A stretch of DNA of 64,000 nt from Alisma plantago-aquatica. Its lineage: Eukaryota > Streptophyta > Magnoliopsida > Alismatales > Alismataceae. Below the pieces are notes generated by a model. That model was given only the letters and a program-made list of their open reading frames with translations, did not search any database and was not told the origin of the DNA. The stretch covers positions 1,169,161,749 to 1,169,225,748 of the forward strand of contig OY856409.1 in assembly GCA_963693085.1 (NCBI GenBank), written 5' to 3'. Shown in pieces: positions 35,141 through 48,442 of this stretch (within the stretch, counting starts at the first letter, position 1; each line of letters starts with the position of its first letter). A program made the position numbers and the translations under genes.

Positions 35141-35860
35141 TTGTATGGGAAGTTGTCTAAATGTGAGACCTGGCTTTGTGAAGTTATATTTCTTGGGCAT
35201 ATAATTTCTGGTGTTCATATCTTTGTTGACCCAAAAAAGTTGAATATGTGATGAACTGGGCTACCCCTACTACTCCTTCAGATATCTGAAGCTTTTCGGG
35301 TTAGCTGATTATAGGCATTTTATTTAGGACTTGTATATTATAACAAAGCCTCTCACTGGACTCACACAAAAAGAAGAAAAGTTCGTATGGAGTGAGAAGT
35401 GTCAGTAGAGTTTCTAGACCGTGAAGAGGAGACTCACTTCAACACTGGTGCTCATACTTCCTTCAAGCAATGATGCTTTTATAATCTCCAGTGACGCTTT
35501 GAAGTTAGGTTTGGGTTGTGTTTTACAACAAAAGGATAGAGTTATTGCTTATGCTTCCAGGAAGCTCAAACCATATGAGAAAAACTATCCTACTCATGAT
35601 TTGGAGTTGGCGACTATCACGTATGCATTGAAGATCTAGAGGCATTACCTATATGACATGCAGTTCGAGATTTCTGTGACCATAAGAGCCTCAAATACAT
35701 TCCGAGCCAGAAGGATCTGAACACGAGACAACATTGATGGATCAAGTTCTTGAAGGATTATGACTTCATCATCTCATATCATCATGGCAAGTCCAACGTG
35801 GTGGTTGATGCCTTGAGTAGGAAGAAAGAAGTGGTCAATGTAGCATCTTTTATTGATGAA
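35141..35860 (+). pseudogene. Ty3/gypsy RT connection and RNase H, truncated before integrase
   Basis: The connection region (FLGHIISG near 35190-35215) has several stops. RNase H is clearest at 35421-35639: [15 protein letters not shown], then [24 protein letters not shown]. It continues in other frames to KSNVVVDALSRK-like text at 35790-35830. No integrase motif (HHCC or DDE) is seen afterwards and the sequence changes character by about 35950, so the 3' half and the 3' LTR of this element are missing. Confidence 0.8.
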
Positions 35861-35949
35861 TGGAAGATGATGCAAAACTTAGAATGGAGACCTTAACTTA
35901 AAGAGGTAGAGTTAAAGATGGAACATCTCATGATTCATCCTAAGTAGAC

Positions 35950-37860
35950 TCTGCAATACTACAAGATCAACAAGATACTCCTGATATTCCTCCACATAAA
36001 TTTAATGAGAATAGACACTGACATGGATGTGATCACTAGTCGGTACGAGAAAATTAATTTGGTACCAACAACATGGAGGAATTTGTGTTTTAGTATTTCA
36101 CACAATTGAAGCTATTGGTGCCAACAGTAGATACTGAGATCACATGTATGGACCTTCATGTTAATACCACTGAATTCCAAGTAGGTTGAACCAAATTTTC
36201 ATTGTTGATGTGTCTCTCCTCCTATGTGAGGGGGTGTTTATTTGGATTCTTTACACCTCAAGAAACCATCTCGTGCGCACTCTTTTGCAATATTCCCTAA
36301 TCACGTATTGGTCGATCCATTGCTACTCTAAGCTCTTATTCATCACCGCATTCCTATCAATGGCAAGTAAATGAACCTCTCAAGAAGGTCCTTCGTTTGA
36401 AAGAGCCTCATCCCAGGTCATCCCCAAGCCACACCTAGATCTTGTGAGTTATGATAAAAAGAAGCACTACATCAATCTTGCAAAACATGACCAGGAGGAT
36501 ACACACTATAGTAAAGCAACCTTCATCGAGTAGTTGGGATTCCCAAACAACCTTCGTAAGGTGTGTGTAGGCTAGGGGATGACAACAAACAACCTTCTTG
36601 GTTGGATGGATGATATAGATGGAGATCATGTTGGAGTTCATCCAATCACTTGATGTGTGCTTCCTTGCACTTTACACCAGGACCAACAAGTGGGAAGTTA
36701 GTTGAGTCAAGTTCATCTCTACAACACCACCTATAAAATTTCATTAGAGTCATTCAAAGCCATCGGGTGGGATAAATGTGGACTATTAAAACCTAGATGA
36801 CTTTGACCATTCTATGGCATGGTTCAAGATGACATGGATGCAGTCAGAGTAAGGATCAATTGTAATCAATGATACCAAGCACCCCTTTTCTCAGTTGTTG
36901 CATCGACTACTGACACACCCCATTGTTTGGGAGATCTACTCAGGGGAAAGATACGGTCCAAGCAACAAACCACTATGCGAAATGGGTGTTTTTCTCACAA
37001 GGAACTGTGAAGGCCAACCTTGGACCATTGTTCTTGGGGCATGTGTACCAGGTTGCCAAGAGTGGGAAGAGAAAGTTGCCCATCCACTTCGACGGTCTCA
37101 TAACAAAGATCATCATGCATGTAAACCTCAACCTATCCCCCCTCCAACCAGTTGAGTCAAAGGGGAATCTAGACTTTAGATACTTACTCAAAGCCAAGAT
37201 CTTTTCCCAAAATGTACACAACATATATGTCATCTCCAAGATATCCAAGTGAGCTCACCTAGATCATGTCTTTGATATCACTGATGTAGACAACCTTCAC
37301 TAGCCAGATGATGTTGTTAGAGGTATTGATGGTGAGCAAGAGGATGTCAACTATCCATTCAATGATGATGAAGAAGAGGAGGTAATAAAGATATCAGACA
37401 GATCATGAGGCCTTGAATGAGTCTGCATCATACTCCAAACTTCTCAGTCACATCTTCCGCCACCCCTAGTCAGCCTTGGGAGAGCTTGTATTCCTTTGGG
37501 AGCATGTACAACATGCTTAGTTCTATCTGAATAGGCCACTAGAAGGAGGAGAAAGTGAACCTAAAAATATCACATCAAGATAGGATCTTCCACAACTAGG
37601 AGCAAATCTTCAATCACCAACATTAATGTTCACTAATTCAGACCTCCTTTTTAACAATCAAGAGAACAACCATCAACATTTTCAATACATGAGGTACACC
37701 CAACAACCTCTATACGATCATTATTCAAGATAGGGAAAATTTTCTAGCTACCCACAACCTCCAGAGATGCCATATGATCTACCCCAATTCACTAGCACGT
37801 TCTAGCCACCAGACATATATTTGTCATTGGGAGCCATCTTCGTGCCTGATGCTTGAGTAT
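35950..37860 (+). pseudogene. Athila-like ORF1 (gag-region) remnant
   Basis: The best piece is 36923-37252. There ...NHYAKWVFFSQGTVKANLGP and FLGHVYQVAKSGKRKLPIHFDGLITKI resemble the Athila ORF-1 family pattern (a 'VA-S-K-K/T-I-GG-IT-IA' core). Earlier text at 36380-36650 is K/R- and P-rich with stops in every frame, and 37330-37850 is acidic then Pro/Tyr-rich, as in the C-terminal part of such proteins. Frameshifted throughout. The family call rests on remembered patterns; a profile search would decide. Confidence 0.5.
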
Positions 37861-39474
37861 ATGGTACACCCATTCCACCCATAGGTTTGCTTTTTTTTAG
37901 AATGAAAACATTGTCATATTCAAGCTTAGGGGGGCATTGAATGGGATTTGTTTTACATCTATATTATCTTGCATCTTTCTACTTACTTTTAGTTTAATTC
38001 ATGTTTTCTTTCAATTTATTTGTTGATTTGTTTCATGCAATACACATGTATCTTGTGTAAAAGTGGATATAAAGTATATGCTCACACGTGTCAAAATGAA
38101 GGAATAGTACATGTGTACCCCTTAAAAATTGATTTGTTTTTTGTGAAGAGTATACTACAATAAAATTTGAGTGGAATAGTCAATCAAAAGACATATGTAG
38201 AAAACTTGACACCTAATTCAATCTCTGCCTTCTAAAATGAAGATAGTGTTTGAGTCCAATTCGACCTAGCAGTAGTGTGTCCTTTTATGTTAAATAAAGA
38301 ATAAAATTTGGATCACCGTAGAACATGAGTTAGTAGGAGAGAGATGTATTATGGTTAGTAAGATTGTGTCTCCTAGTCACATGATCTCATCCACCCTCAT
38401 TTCATTCCATCATCACTATAGGATGAATGCATGATTTAAGACATTTTATTTATTGATTGCATAATGTGGCATGATAGGAATCATATATATTTTTAGTTGT
38501 ACATCTGAAAATGAAAACTGTAGTTGCATGAATAATTTCATTTCTTATAGATTAGTTTGCAGAAAAATGCATATAATGTGCATAGTGCACAAGCATTGTT
38601 CATAAGATGTAATTTGACATTGACCACATCTTTTATGAAGAAAAAGAGCAAAAACAAAAACAAAAACAAAAACAAAAAGAAAAAAACAAAATATGTACTT
38701 CCTTAATCATTCTCTAGACATTGTAAAAACCATATCACATATCTCATTCACAAACTTGGTTGATAGAATGACATTAAAGGAAAAAAGAAAAGAGAAGAAC
38801 AAAACAAAAATAAAAGGAAAAGGAGAATGGAGGAAAAGGATTTGAAAAAGAATCATAGATCTTAAAGTATAGAAGATAAAGATTGTGAAAATTTATTTAT
38901 AAACAACTTCCACATATTCTCATAATTAGGATGAGTCATCCATGGCATGCATCATTCCACCCAAAAAAGTAGACATCAAGAGACATTAAAATTGTTTTGT
39001 ATCCATGATTAATGTACATCATTTATTTTATTGTATAAAGGCTTGTATTATGTGATAGTCTTGTTCCATGTCACTCATTTTGTCCACCCACTGATCTAAA
39101 TAGAAGACCACCAATAATGATCTACTTTTAATATTCATGAATATTTGGGAAACTGTATCCACTTATATAATATCTTTGAACAGATAATTTTAGGTAGGGA
39201 GATCTTGTGATGCACTGAGTGTATTTCAAACTTTCCATGATATCTCTCTTCTTTAACTAATTTGTGTATTCAGTGGTCTAATTTTTATGTTCGATTTCTT
39301 TAATTATTGGTTGCTTGTATAGAAGTTGTTTTCTTTGTGGTTGGACATGATCACTTTATGATGATATAGATGATCACTTTATGATGATATAGTTCACACA
39401 TGTCTTCCTTTTGAATTTTTCAACTAAATGCAAAGTCGTGTTGCTCAAGGATGAGCACTATTAAAGCTTAAGGG
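37861..39474 (+). other. Non-coding 3' region of the Athila-like element
   Basis: A G-run (AAGCTTAGGGGGGCATTG, 37923-37940) is followed by 1.5 kb of AT-rich sequence with an (AAAAAC)n tract at 38645-38690 and a 24 bp duplication at 39350-39392. It closes with 'gctcaaggatgagcactatt' and AAGCTTAAGGGG at about 39463-39474. The pattern of G-run, long untranslated stretch and a second purine run before the LTR is typical of Athila/Tat elements. Confidence 0.5.
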
Positions 39475-41000
39475 GTTTTAACGCATATATTTTTACTATC
39501 ATTTTGTAGGCAATTTTAGGGTTATTTTTATAAAAAAGTCTCTCTTAGTTGCATGTTTCATATTTTTTTATCTACATTGCCTATGGTAGCTCTTGTGCAT
39601 CCATTTTATATATTTTAATGCTTTTTTTGACATTGTTGTATTTTATAATAGCATGTTGTATTGTTTGCTTTATTGCGGATAAATTAAGTATACATTACAG
39701 AAGGTCGATACTACCAATAACATTTCCGGTAACATTGACATGGAGAAAAAGATACAAACTCACATACTTATCTTATTAGCACTGAGATAGGACTCTACGC
39801 CACCAAGATACCCAAGTGCGTACCACTGACGGTCAACTTGGTGGTCCATACGGGAACCAAGATAGGACTCTATGCCACCAAGACACCCAAGTGTGTACCA
39901 CTGACGGTCATTTGGGTGACTCGACGAGAAGGATCAAAGAGCCTCTGTATAATCTTGGAACCACCAACACACAACTTAGTGACACCAAGATAGCCATTTC
40001 TAAGTCAAGCGAAGAGTGAACTTGGTTGCGCCGACTTCTAAGTGAGTTGCACTGAGATTTTCCAAATGGTCATGAGTAAGAGAAGCAACATCCATTAGTT
40101 TGTTAGATAAGTTGTGATTTAGGCTCTTTGGTTAAAACTACGAGGATGGTCAAAAAGAGGGCATCCGTCATTTTATGAGAGATCATATACAAAAGAGTTG
40201 GAGACCTAGACCAATGATCATCTTGGCACCTCTGGGGAGCATTTGATGGCTAAAATATTGTCCAGATGTGGAAAATCTCCATAAGGAATCATCCTAACGT
40301 CTATATCCGGGGGTTTCTTCATTCGTTATGTTATTCTTCCCTGAATCTTCTTTTGATCTCATGTTGATCGTGTGGGGTTAATACCACTGTTCTTTAGGAC
40401 CCAGGAGTAGCTTGTCTTGAACTTTGTGAATGATTATCATTATCTTCATATAGATTTATTTACTTTAGGTTTTAGTTTTGAAATTTAATTGAATGACGTA
40501 CTTGTACCTGATCAACACGAATATGAGTTATGTTGCTAATTATTATAAAAGTGAGATTAATAATTGGAGACGTTATTGTCAACATAATTCATAATGTATT
40601 GTAAAAGTGGGCTAATCATTGTGAGATCGGTTGTCCAGAGAGATCACATGTTAACCTTCTATATTAATATTGTGAAACGGTGAGTAATTAGGTTAATCGA
40701 TGTGCTACACTGCGAGAGTTGGTGGTAGTATGGGCTAACAGACCACTAATCCAATAAACCAGAGATCATTTATAGTAATTGAAGAGAACTCATGCATAAA
40801 TCATACTGTGGTGAGATTGACATCTTAAAGATCCCATTAGTTCAATTTTAAAATTATTTTTAATTTTATGTTATTTACTTTTAGTTTTGATTTAATCAAC
40901 ACAATCAACTCTTTCTTTAGGTTTAGTTGATCTGTTTTAATTAGTAGTAGTCTCTAGCTGTCCCAGCTCCTTGAAATAGACAACTCAAAACTCTTTGAGT
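39475..41000 (+). repeat. Probable LTR of the Athila-like element
   Basis: It follows the purine run ending at 39474. It contains two copies of a ~74 bp unit starting at about 39786 and 39861 ('gataggactctacgccacca' and 'gataggactctatgccacca', both followed by 'gtaccactgacggtca'). Neither the TG start nor the CA end can be fixed, so the right limit is approximate. No long frame of known type. Confidence 0.45.
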
Positions 41001-43200
41001 CTCTTTACTATTCCGATACAGACACTTACATATTACAGATACAATTTAAATCATGTATAGAAATAAATCTGTTGTTTGATATAAGATACCATTATGAGCA
41101 AAATGACGTCCTATTGCTATATAACTTTTGTTCCCATGTCATTACAAATTTTGGATTATAAATATCTTTGCGTTCTATATAGGTGAAGCACTTATTTTAG
41201 AAGTAGTCCTATTGATGTATATAAAACCACCAACCTAGAGCGGAATACCTTTCTCGTTCACCAAGCAGAATATGCACCGTCTACGCCTGCTGATGTGTGC
41301 AACTATCACAAACAGAAACAATTACGAAGTTAAAAATATTTTTATTTTTAAGCAGAAGGGAAAAATATCATCCGCATATGATATACTCTGACGTACAGTA
41401 CTACTTGTCAAATATTTAAATGATGTTATATTTTTGTTCTACGTTAGAGAGTTTTGTAACTCAAGAATGGTTATTTGAAGCAAATTATCCCCAATACATG
41501 CGCACTCATTAATTGTATGTGCACATAAGCTACACGTACTCGAGAATCAACTCGGTGCCATACACATCCAACGTTCATGGAAGGAATGTAAAAGGGTTCA
41601 TGTATACCCTCACAAACTCAACTCTGTAAAGTCCATAACATGTACATATTTTTCGAAATGTACTCATTCAGTTGTAAAACCAAATATATGAGTGATAGCC
41701 GATCCACTAAGCGTTCTTATCACAGGAGCAGAGCACCCCCTACATCCACTAATCCACTATACAATATTTACAATATATGCATCAATGCATAATTATACAT
41801 AAATAGGTATGAGTTTTTATTTCTTTGTTCTTGTTTTTTCTAGTGCCCGAGATTGTTCAAATAAGAATATTTTTTTTATTAAGCGTTGTCAGAAACTTAT
41901 AAATACAAAATAATATTGATCATTCTATCACCCAACATATTGATTGCAATTAGTAATTTCGAGCCGCTTCCAAAAAAAGTTGTTTCGCATTTATCATTGT
42001 CTGCCCAAATATATAGTGACAATTGTAGTTGTTTATTTTTCTAAATATATGTGTTATAGAGAACCGTACTACCCATCTACCTGCATGATTAGGGGTGTCA
42101 AAAAATTGGTTTCAGGGTATATGGACGTAAGCATGATTAGGAGTGTCAAAAAATTGATTTTGGGTTGGTTCTGGTCAGACAACAACCAGATTGATACATA
42201 ATAGCTCAACTCGGAATCAAATTCTGTACAAAATGACATGTTCGGAACCAAACTCAGTTTCTAATGTGATACATGGAATAGAATTTGGTCATATAATTTT
42301 ATTAATTATACATGATATGTAGTAATTTGTACATGATAAGAACTTGTTTTTCTCTAAGTTTGACAACCCGGAGTCAATCGGGTTGAAATCACCACCCAGA
42401 ACCAACCTAATTTCAATTCGGACATCAATATCGAAACCCAGAACCAACCTAGATTGATAAATCTAAAACTAAATCAATTTTTTTCGAATCCAACGAGATC
42501 GGATTCACGGGTTCAGAAAAATTTGACAAACCTAATGATTTTTGTTATTTGGCTAAGGACAATATCCTACCCACTAAACTATATGGATATGTTTATAGAC
42601 ATGTCTACATATATGATGTATACTGATTCATCTGCAAATTTAATTTCCATGCATCGTGTGCTAGGTTTTACTTGTTTCATTATAGACCAGTTATAGTTTT
42701 TGTTTCATCATGCTTTTAGTTAGGTTTACTTATTAATGTAACTTTATGGATTTTGATACATGAATTATGTATACAGGAGAATCAAAGTAAATCTCCGATT
42801 AGGCTTATTTCACCCACTTGATGCTTCCAATACATTGCCATAAATCATGTACATCATTTTTAGGGTTGGGAGCATCTATGCAACCTAAAGAATCTATGTC
42901 ACTAAGTCATAAGGATTAAGCACGTCCTAGACTATTGGCTACCCCATTTTCACAAAAGTCACACTTCACAGACAGTGACGGAACCAAAATATTACACTAG
43001 GGGGACTAAGTCAAATTAGTCTTCACAAAAGTGAAATTTTCTTGACATTATTTTTGTCTACTCGATGTAGATAATTTTTATATTGCTGGAGTAATATTTA
43101 TACTGATCTCTACATCATGAAAACAACAAATATAGCATAGCACGAGTCATCATAATTATTATGAATCTACTGAAATAAAAATATATATGAAAATATGAAA
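41001..43200. other. Unassigned intergenic stretch
   Basis: AT-rich, no domain-bearing frame. A small duplication 'ggagtgtcaaaaaattg' occurs at 42090 and 42137, and paired phrases 'cccagaaccaacctaattt' and 'cccagaaccaacctagatt' at 42397 and 42436. It may hold decayed repeats that cannot be named by eye. Confidence 0.4.
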
Positions 43201-43207
43201 TACATAT

Positions 43208-44700
43208 CTAGGTAGAGCAAGGAAGTTGAATTTGGTGAGTTTTCATATTTTGAAAATGTTGTAGAATCTTTTCATTACTAATTTTCTTAAATACATCTCG
43301 CTCAATATAGTGTACCATCAAGTCATTTAACCAACCATCATTTATCTTGTTGCGCAGTTCAGTCTTGATGATATTTATTGTTGAGAAGGTTCTTTCAACT
43401 GTTGATGTTGCCACCGATAGTAATAATGCAATATCTATAAGACAATAAACTAATGGACAATCCAAATGCCCTTCAGTTTGCACCATATTGATAGCAAGTC
43501 TAACAAGATCATTGCAATCTAAAAATTCAGACCTTCTTCTCACAACATGAATATATATATGCCAAGTTCGTCTTTCAGAATTACAAGCTATATGTAGAGA
43601 AATCATCAACATAAATTTTAGAAAGTCGAATAAGCTTTACAAAATCAAATCTACAAAAAGAATATCTTGGATCAAGGACATGCAATGCATCTTAACAACT
43701 CTGTAAAAGTTTCATTAAATCTGTTATTCATCTCAAAAGCTATTGAATCAATCAAAACATTAAAAATCTCAACATTATATTGATGATGATAAGTAACCCA
43801 TTGCCTGTCACACCTTGAAAAACCTCTTATTGGTTTCTTGTCTTCCATGTTTGTTATTGCAATAGAATTTATCACACAAAAGTTTTTACCTCCTCTAACG
43901 ATGCACCCCATCCGCAGTCTCTCAGATTTTGCAATAGATCTTTAATCGATCCAATCAACACGATTGCATTAATAATATTTTGATCATTCCTTTGTAAAGT
44001 TTGAGACAAATCGTTGGTCAAAGCCAACACCTCCATCATTAAAAGTAAGATAAATACAAATTCAAAAGTTTCCATTCTTTGTATCAATCTTAAAGCTTTG
44101 CTCCTATTAGCAGAATCAGTTCCATCACAAGAAATAATTACTAGTACCTCAATCGTTGAATCCCACATCATGAAAATACAAACAAGTGTTGTATGATGTG
44201 ATCCCCACATAGTGTCACCAGGTTTTGCTAGACTGGCTTCTTGATGCTTGCCCCTTCCTAGAAAAAGTTCACATTTATCCAATTTTTTCATAATGCTATC
44301 ATGATGTTTCTGAAGCAATGCATCTTTTCTTTTACAAGAAGAATTGACCATGGTTACAATAAAACTTGTATAACTAAAGAAATCAATGACAAATAGATTG
44401 TCCTTTGCAACAGAAACAACTACCAGTTGTAACTAATGAGAAAAGCAATGGATATACAATACATACAAATTTTCATTTACAATCAATGTCTTCAATCCAT
44501 TGAATTGTCCTCTCATGGAGAGAATTCGTCATATCCCTGACCACTAAATTTAGACATGTATAATCCATGACATGCAAACAACCCATCTAAAGCTATCTTT
44601 AATGAAGTAGTTGAGGTATTAGTAACATGCTCAACACCAATAAATCTTTCTATAACTTTTCCTTTCTTATTAACAAACCTATATCAAAAGTACATAAATT
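43208..44700 (-). pseudogene. hAT transposase-derived gene, ZMYM1-like (DUF4371 and dimerisation domain)
   Basis: Read from right to left. A first piece at about 44680-44500 has a KKGKVIERFIGVEHVTNT phrase and a GQGYD motif. The DUF4371 core continues at 44351-43872 (MWGSHHTTLVCIFMMWDS, RMETFEFVFILLLM, DLSQTLQRNDQNI). The C-terminal hAT dimerisation domain at 43612-43208 is clear: SVATSTVERTFSTINIIKTELRN, then WLNDLMVHYIERDVF. Frame breaks occur near 44670, 44500, 43870 and 43640-43690. The N-terminal zinc finger and RNase-H-like start are not seen, and the element's inverted ends were not found. The right side abuts a solo LTR at 44845. Confidence 0.8.
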
Positions 44701-47235
44701 ACAAATTGTACTTGTAGCATACTTGAATCTAGATATATCGGCTAACACTCCCTACTTCTAGGACCCTATTCAATTATGGTAATAACTAATACCTAATTTA
44801 TGTAGTTCACAATGCACTAGGAATAATCGACGCCAGATAGTATCTGTAAGGAGTGGGATCCCAGAGGGGAAGCACACCCTACTAGAAATAAAAAGACAAC
44901 ATCCCTTGAACCAAACACCGCATAATTTTTTTACCAAAGGGATGAAGACCAATTAATTCAACATGTATGTATCATAACACAATGAGTAACAATGGAAGAG
45001 ATCTTTATCTAATAGTTTACAAATCTTGATAATATTATACATCACTTCACCACACATGGGTGTCCAAAAAGGAAAACTAAACATATAAGCCAAAGATCAA
45101 GCCGAGGGTCATCTAACCACCTCTTCAAGTCTCCCAAAAGTTCATCTACAAAGGTTGACGTTGAAGTTCACCTCTCTTTGATCTAACTTGGGGTTGGAAG
45201 CATACCCCACAAAAGAAGAGAAAAGAAAGAAACATTAGCAAAAAGATGGTATGTGCATACTAAAGAAAACTTGAGCAATATATTGACCAAAGGACATCAA
45301 GAATAAATGCTTCCCATGAAATAGATAAGGACTAACCACAAGGGCATAAAAGAGAAGAATCACCATCACATAATAAAAGAAGATACTTGCCATAATCAAA
45401 ACAATAAAGATTGTGCAATACTGGCGCATAAAGAAAGTAGGCCACACACCCCCACAATCTTCATCAATAACCTGCATGCATGTGAGATAAGCATAACCCT
45501 AGAACAATATAACACAAAGGCAGACAAGTATCATAAACTTGAAACCTGATAGAGAAAGAAATACTTCCAATCTCCTCAATAAATAACAAGCGAATACTGC
45601 CCCAAAACCAATGCAATTTATAGTATTCTAGTATTATTGAATCACATAACATGTTTTAATGTAGAGTCAAGAAGAAAGTATAGTCATATTATACCATGTT
45701 GCCATCACACAATGGACAACACATTCATCCACATGCAAGTGGAAACAAGATATCACTTATCCACAAATAAACATCCACGTAATAGTGGACACATATCATC
45801 AAAAGTCCAACATACACCAAGGCACAAGATAAGAATCAAGAGAATATCCAAATATTACCAAAAACAAGATAGTTCACAAGAACCATGATATCAAAAAATA
45901 AGACCAATGTGTATAGGCTATTGTCCATAGGATCAAGAGAAAGAAGAATATAGGTGATTTCTCAACAAAGAATAATAGGGAATGCAAAACATACCTCAAC
46001 TCAGAGTCTACTTTGTCCAAAGCCAAGACTAGGTCCAAGCCTAGGCCTCCAAAGAACCTATGATGCAATTATGTGGAATTAGGGTTAGGTTTCCATTTTT
46101 TATTCAAAACTCTAAAAATCACCTTTTTATTAGTTATCAAAACCACACCATGTTTTAGGTTATATTTTTCTGAGTTCATAACATATTTTATTATGTTTGT
46201 TTGACTTATAAATATTAGTTATGAATTTTATAAGTTATTACTTATTTACATTAATCCATTAATATCCTCTTTTATATAAAAATTAGAATTAGGTGTCAAC
46301 ATTAGTATCATCAATTAAATCTTCTTTTTCTCATTTTATTGACTATTTATGCGAATTTTTCTAATCAAGGAATATTTAGTTATCGATTTTACAAAACCAG
46401 CCAATAGGAAATTAGAAAAATGCCAAATCAGCATTGAGAAGCGAGAGAGAGAAGAGAGAGAGGGAGAGGCCACACAGACTAGGCCGACCCACTCAGAGAT
46501 GCCCAAGTCAGCAAGTACTCATCCAACTCAGCTGCGACTAGCACAAATCAGATGAGAGGGAACCATGGGAAAAGATGAAAAAGCCCTTCATTGATAAAAC
46601 TAAAGCGAAGAACAGAGAGGAGGGTAGAGAGGGAAAAGCTCAAGGGACTTTGTCCCCCTGTGAAGAACACACAAAACCCAAACACCGTGGTGTGATCTTT
46701 GAGCTCCAGATCTCGAACCAAAGAGATTCAGGTTAAGGTGTCTGAAGGAACTCTGTTCCTATGACATATCCAAACTCAAAGAACAAAACCATGAAGAAAA
46801 GGTCGCCTAAAACTTGAGAAAGGTCCTCCGCCATTACTGAAGAAACATAAGGCTTGGATAGAGAGAGTTAGCCAAAGAAGAACCAAAATAAAAGCGGAGA
46901 ACAAACTATCATCCAAAACTGAAGCGAAAGGGGCAAGAAAACCAGTGAGAAGATGACCGCATATCATTAATTAACGAAACGATCAGAAACCAAAAGAAAA
47001 GGGCAAAACAACTATACCTACTAATCGAGCAAGTTGAAGGTGTCTGAAGCAAGCCCACATCTCCAAGAGTCGAATCCGACCAAGAAGAGTCATTATTGAG
47101 GATGAAAACACCACTATCGAGATTGTTGTAGCCGGAATAGGAAGTTGGAGTAGGGAAAGGGGGTAGCATGACAGTTCGGGACAAAGGAGCGATGGCAAAT
47201 GATTGTTGGGTGATCGGGGGTCATGGGGGAGTAGG

Positions 47236-47243
47236 TATATATA
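47236..47243 (-). promoter_or_regulatory. Putative TATA box of the solo LTR
   Basis: The minus strand reads CCCCTATATATACC in a GC-richer, pyrimidine-rich context, followed downstream by C-rich sequence. This is the usual layout of an LTR U3/R boundary. About 1.2 kb would be U3 and 2.4 kb R-U5. Confidence 0.5.
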
Positions 47244-47639
47244 GGGGTTGGTCCAGGGTTCAGTGAGGAAATCCCAAAAATAAGAAAAAGAGATGAAATG
47301 AGAAAGCTCTTGTCGACCCATCGATTGAGAGAAGAAAACCTATCCAAAATAGGGATCCCTAAGACCGGAAAAAGAGAAGGGTTGCAAGAAGAAATTCAAA
47401 GAATCACGAGGAGGAGAGGAGAAGAAGAGATTAGACGCTAAAGATATTTGTTACTGTACGGGAAACTGAAGTCCTACTCGTACTAGGATGGGTAAGGGAG
47501 ATGGATCTAGGGCCATCGATCTGATCCATGAAAAAGGGAAATAAACACAAGCCGTCTGATGGTCCAGAAAAGAAAGGAAAAGGAAAAATAAATGTGACAA
47601 CTGTTAAATCCGATTTAAACTAAAGTGAAATCCATTTAA

Positions 47640-48190
47640 TGCATATATTTCTCTTTCCTCATATAAGGGTTCTAAACTTATCCAAATTAAACCAAACTTT
47701 GCACATAGGTTAAGTTAAACATGTAGATTCTGATTATGGAGTTAGATTTTCCTTTTGAGAACTTTTAATGGGTTAAATAAATCAACTCCTATTTTCTCTT
47801 TCCTCCTTCATTAATGACATTAGGATTATCCAAATGTAATGAAACTTCACCCACAAGTCATATTTAATATGTTGCATATGAATTTTCCATCAATTTTACA
47901 TATTGGAGTTGTTTGAGCATTTATTTAATATTTTGAAGGTTCTACATACTTTCTCTCTCTTGATTTCACCTTTTAAGCAAACTTTCTCCAAATTGGATGA
48001 AAATTCACCCAAAGTCTATATTTATTATGTAGATTACGAATCCAAGATTATTTTCTTCTTTTGGAGTCATTTATTAGTTTATTTGATATTTTGGGAAAAA
48101 CACACATCTTCTTTTTCCAAAATGAATTAAATTAATTATTTTTATGTGAATAATGTGAAACTTGACTCACAAGGTAATTGGGACCCAAGG
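47640..48190 (-). repeat. Degenerate ~150 bp tandem repeats in the solo LTR U3
   Basis: Four diverged copies near 47678, 47823, 47985 and 48140 share a pattern of 'atccaaatt...aaacttcacccacaa', 'ttaatatgt', then 'ttttggagt' and 'tttattta(a/g)t'. Such U3 repeats are common in plant LTRs. Confidence 0.6.
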
Positions 48191-48442
48191 AATGTGATTT
48201 TAAGCTTAGATTTCACTTTTGGGACTTCTTTTTATGATATATGTCGTATGGACCATTAGTGGCCCATTAGTTTGTTATTCAACAAATTATATTCTTATTA
48301 TCTCCATATGTGTCATATATGATTATTAAGCACATTTTATGTTACATTATTGGCTTAATTACATGTATTATCTTATAGTTGTTTGGCTATAAATCAAAGG
48401 GGTCAAACTTCTAAGGTAGGGTTCTAATTCTGGTATGTTGCA

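Larger units (their letters stand above)
44845..48442 (-). mobile_element. Probable solo LTR of a Ty3/gypsy-type element, ~3.6 kb
   Basis: On the minus strand the block starts TGCAACATACCAGAATTAGA and ends with CCCACTCCTTACA. The end resembles the LTR end at 52193, which is followed by a primer site. The flanks are GTATC on the left (44840-44844) and GTATT on the right (48443-48447), a 5 bp target duplication with one mismatch. There is no primer site or polypurine tract at either edge, so it is best read as a solo LTR left by recombination. A TATA box lies at 47236-47243. Length is large but within the range of plant gypsy LTRs. Confidence 0.6.

Noticed and set aside
46349..47347. Several frames of 60-112 codons in the GC-richer part of 46.3-47.4 kb
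   Set aside because: Best explained as the R/U5 leader of the solo LTR; no domain in any frame.
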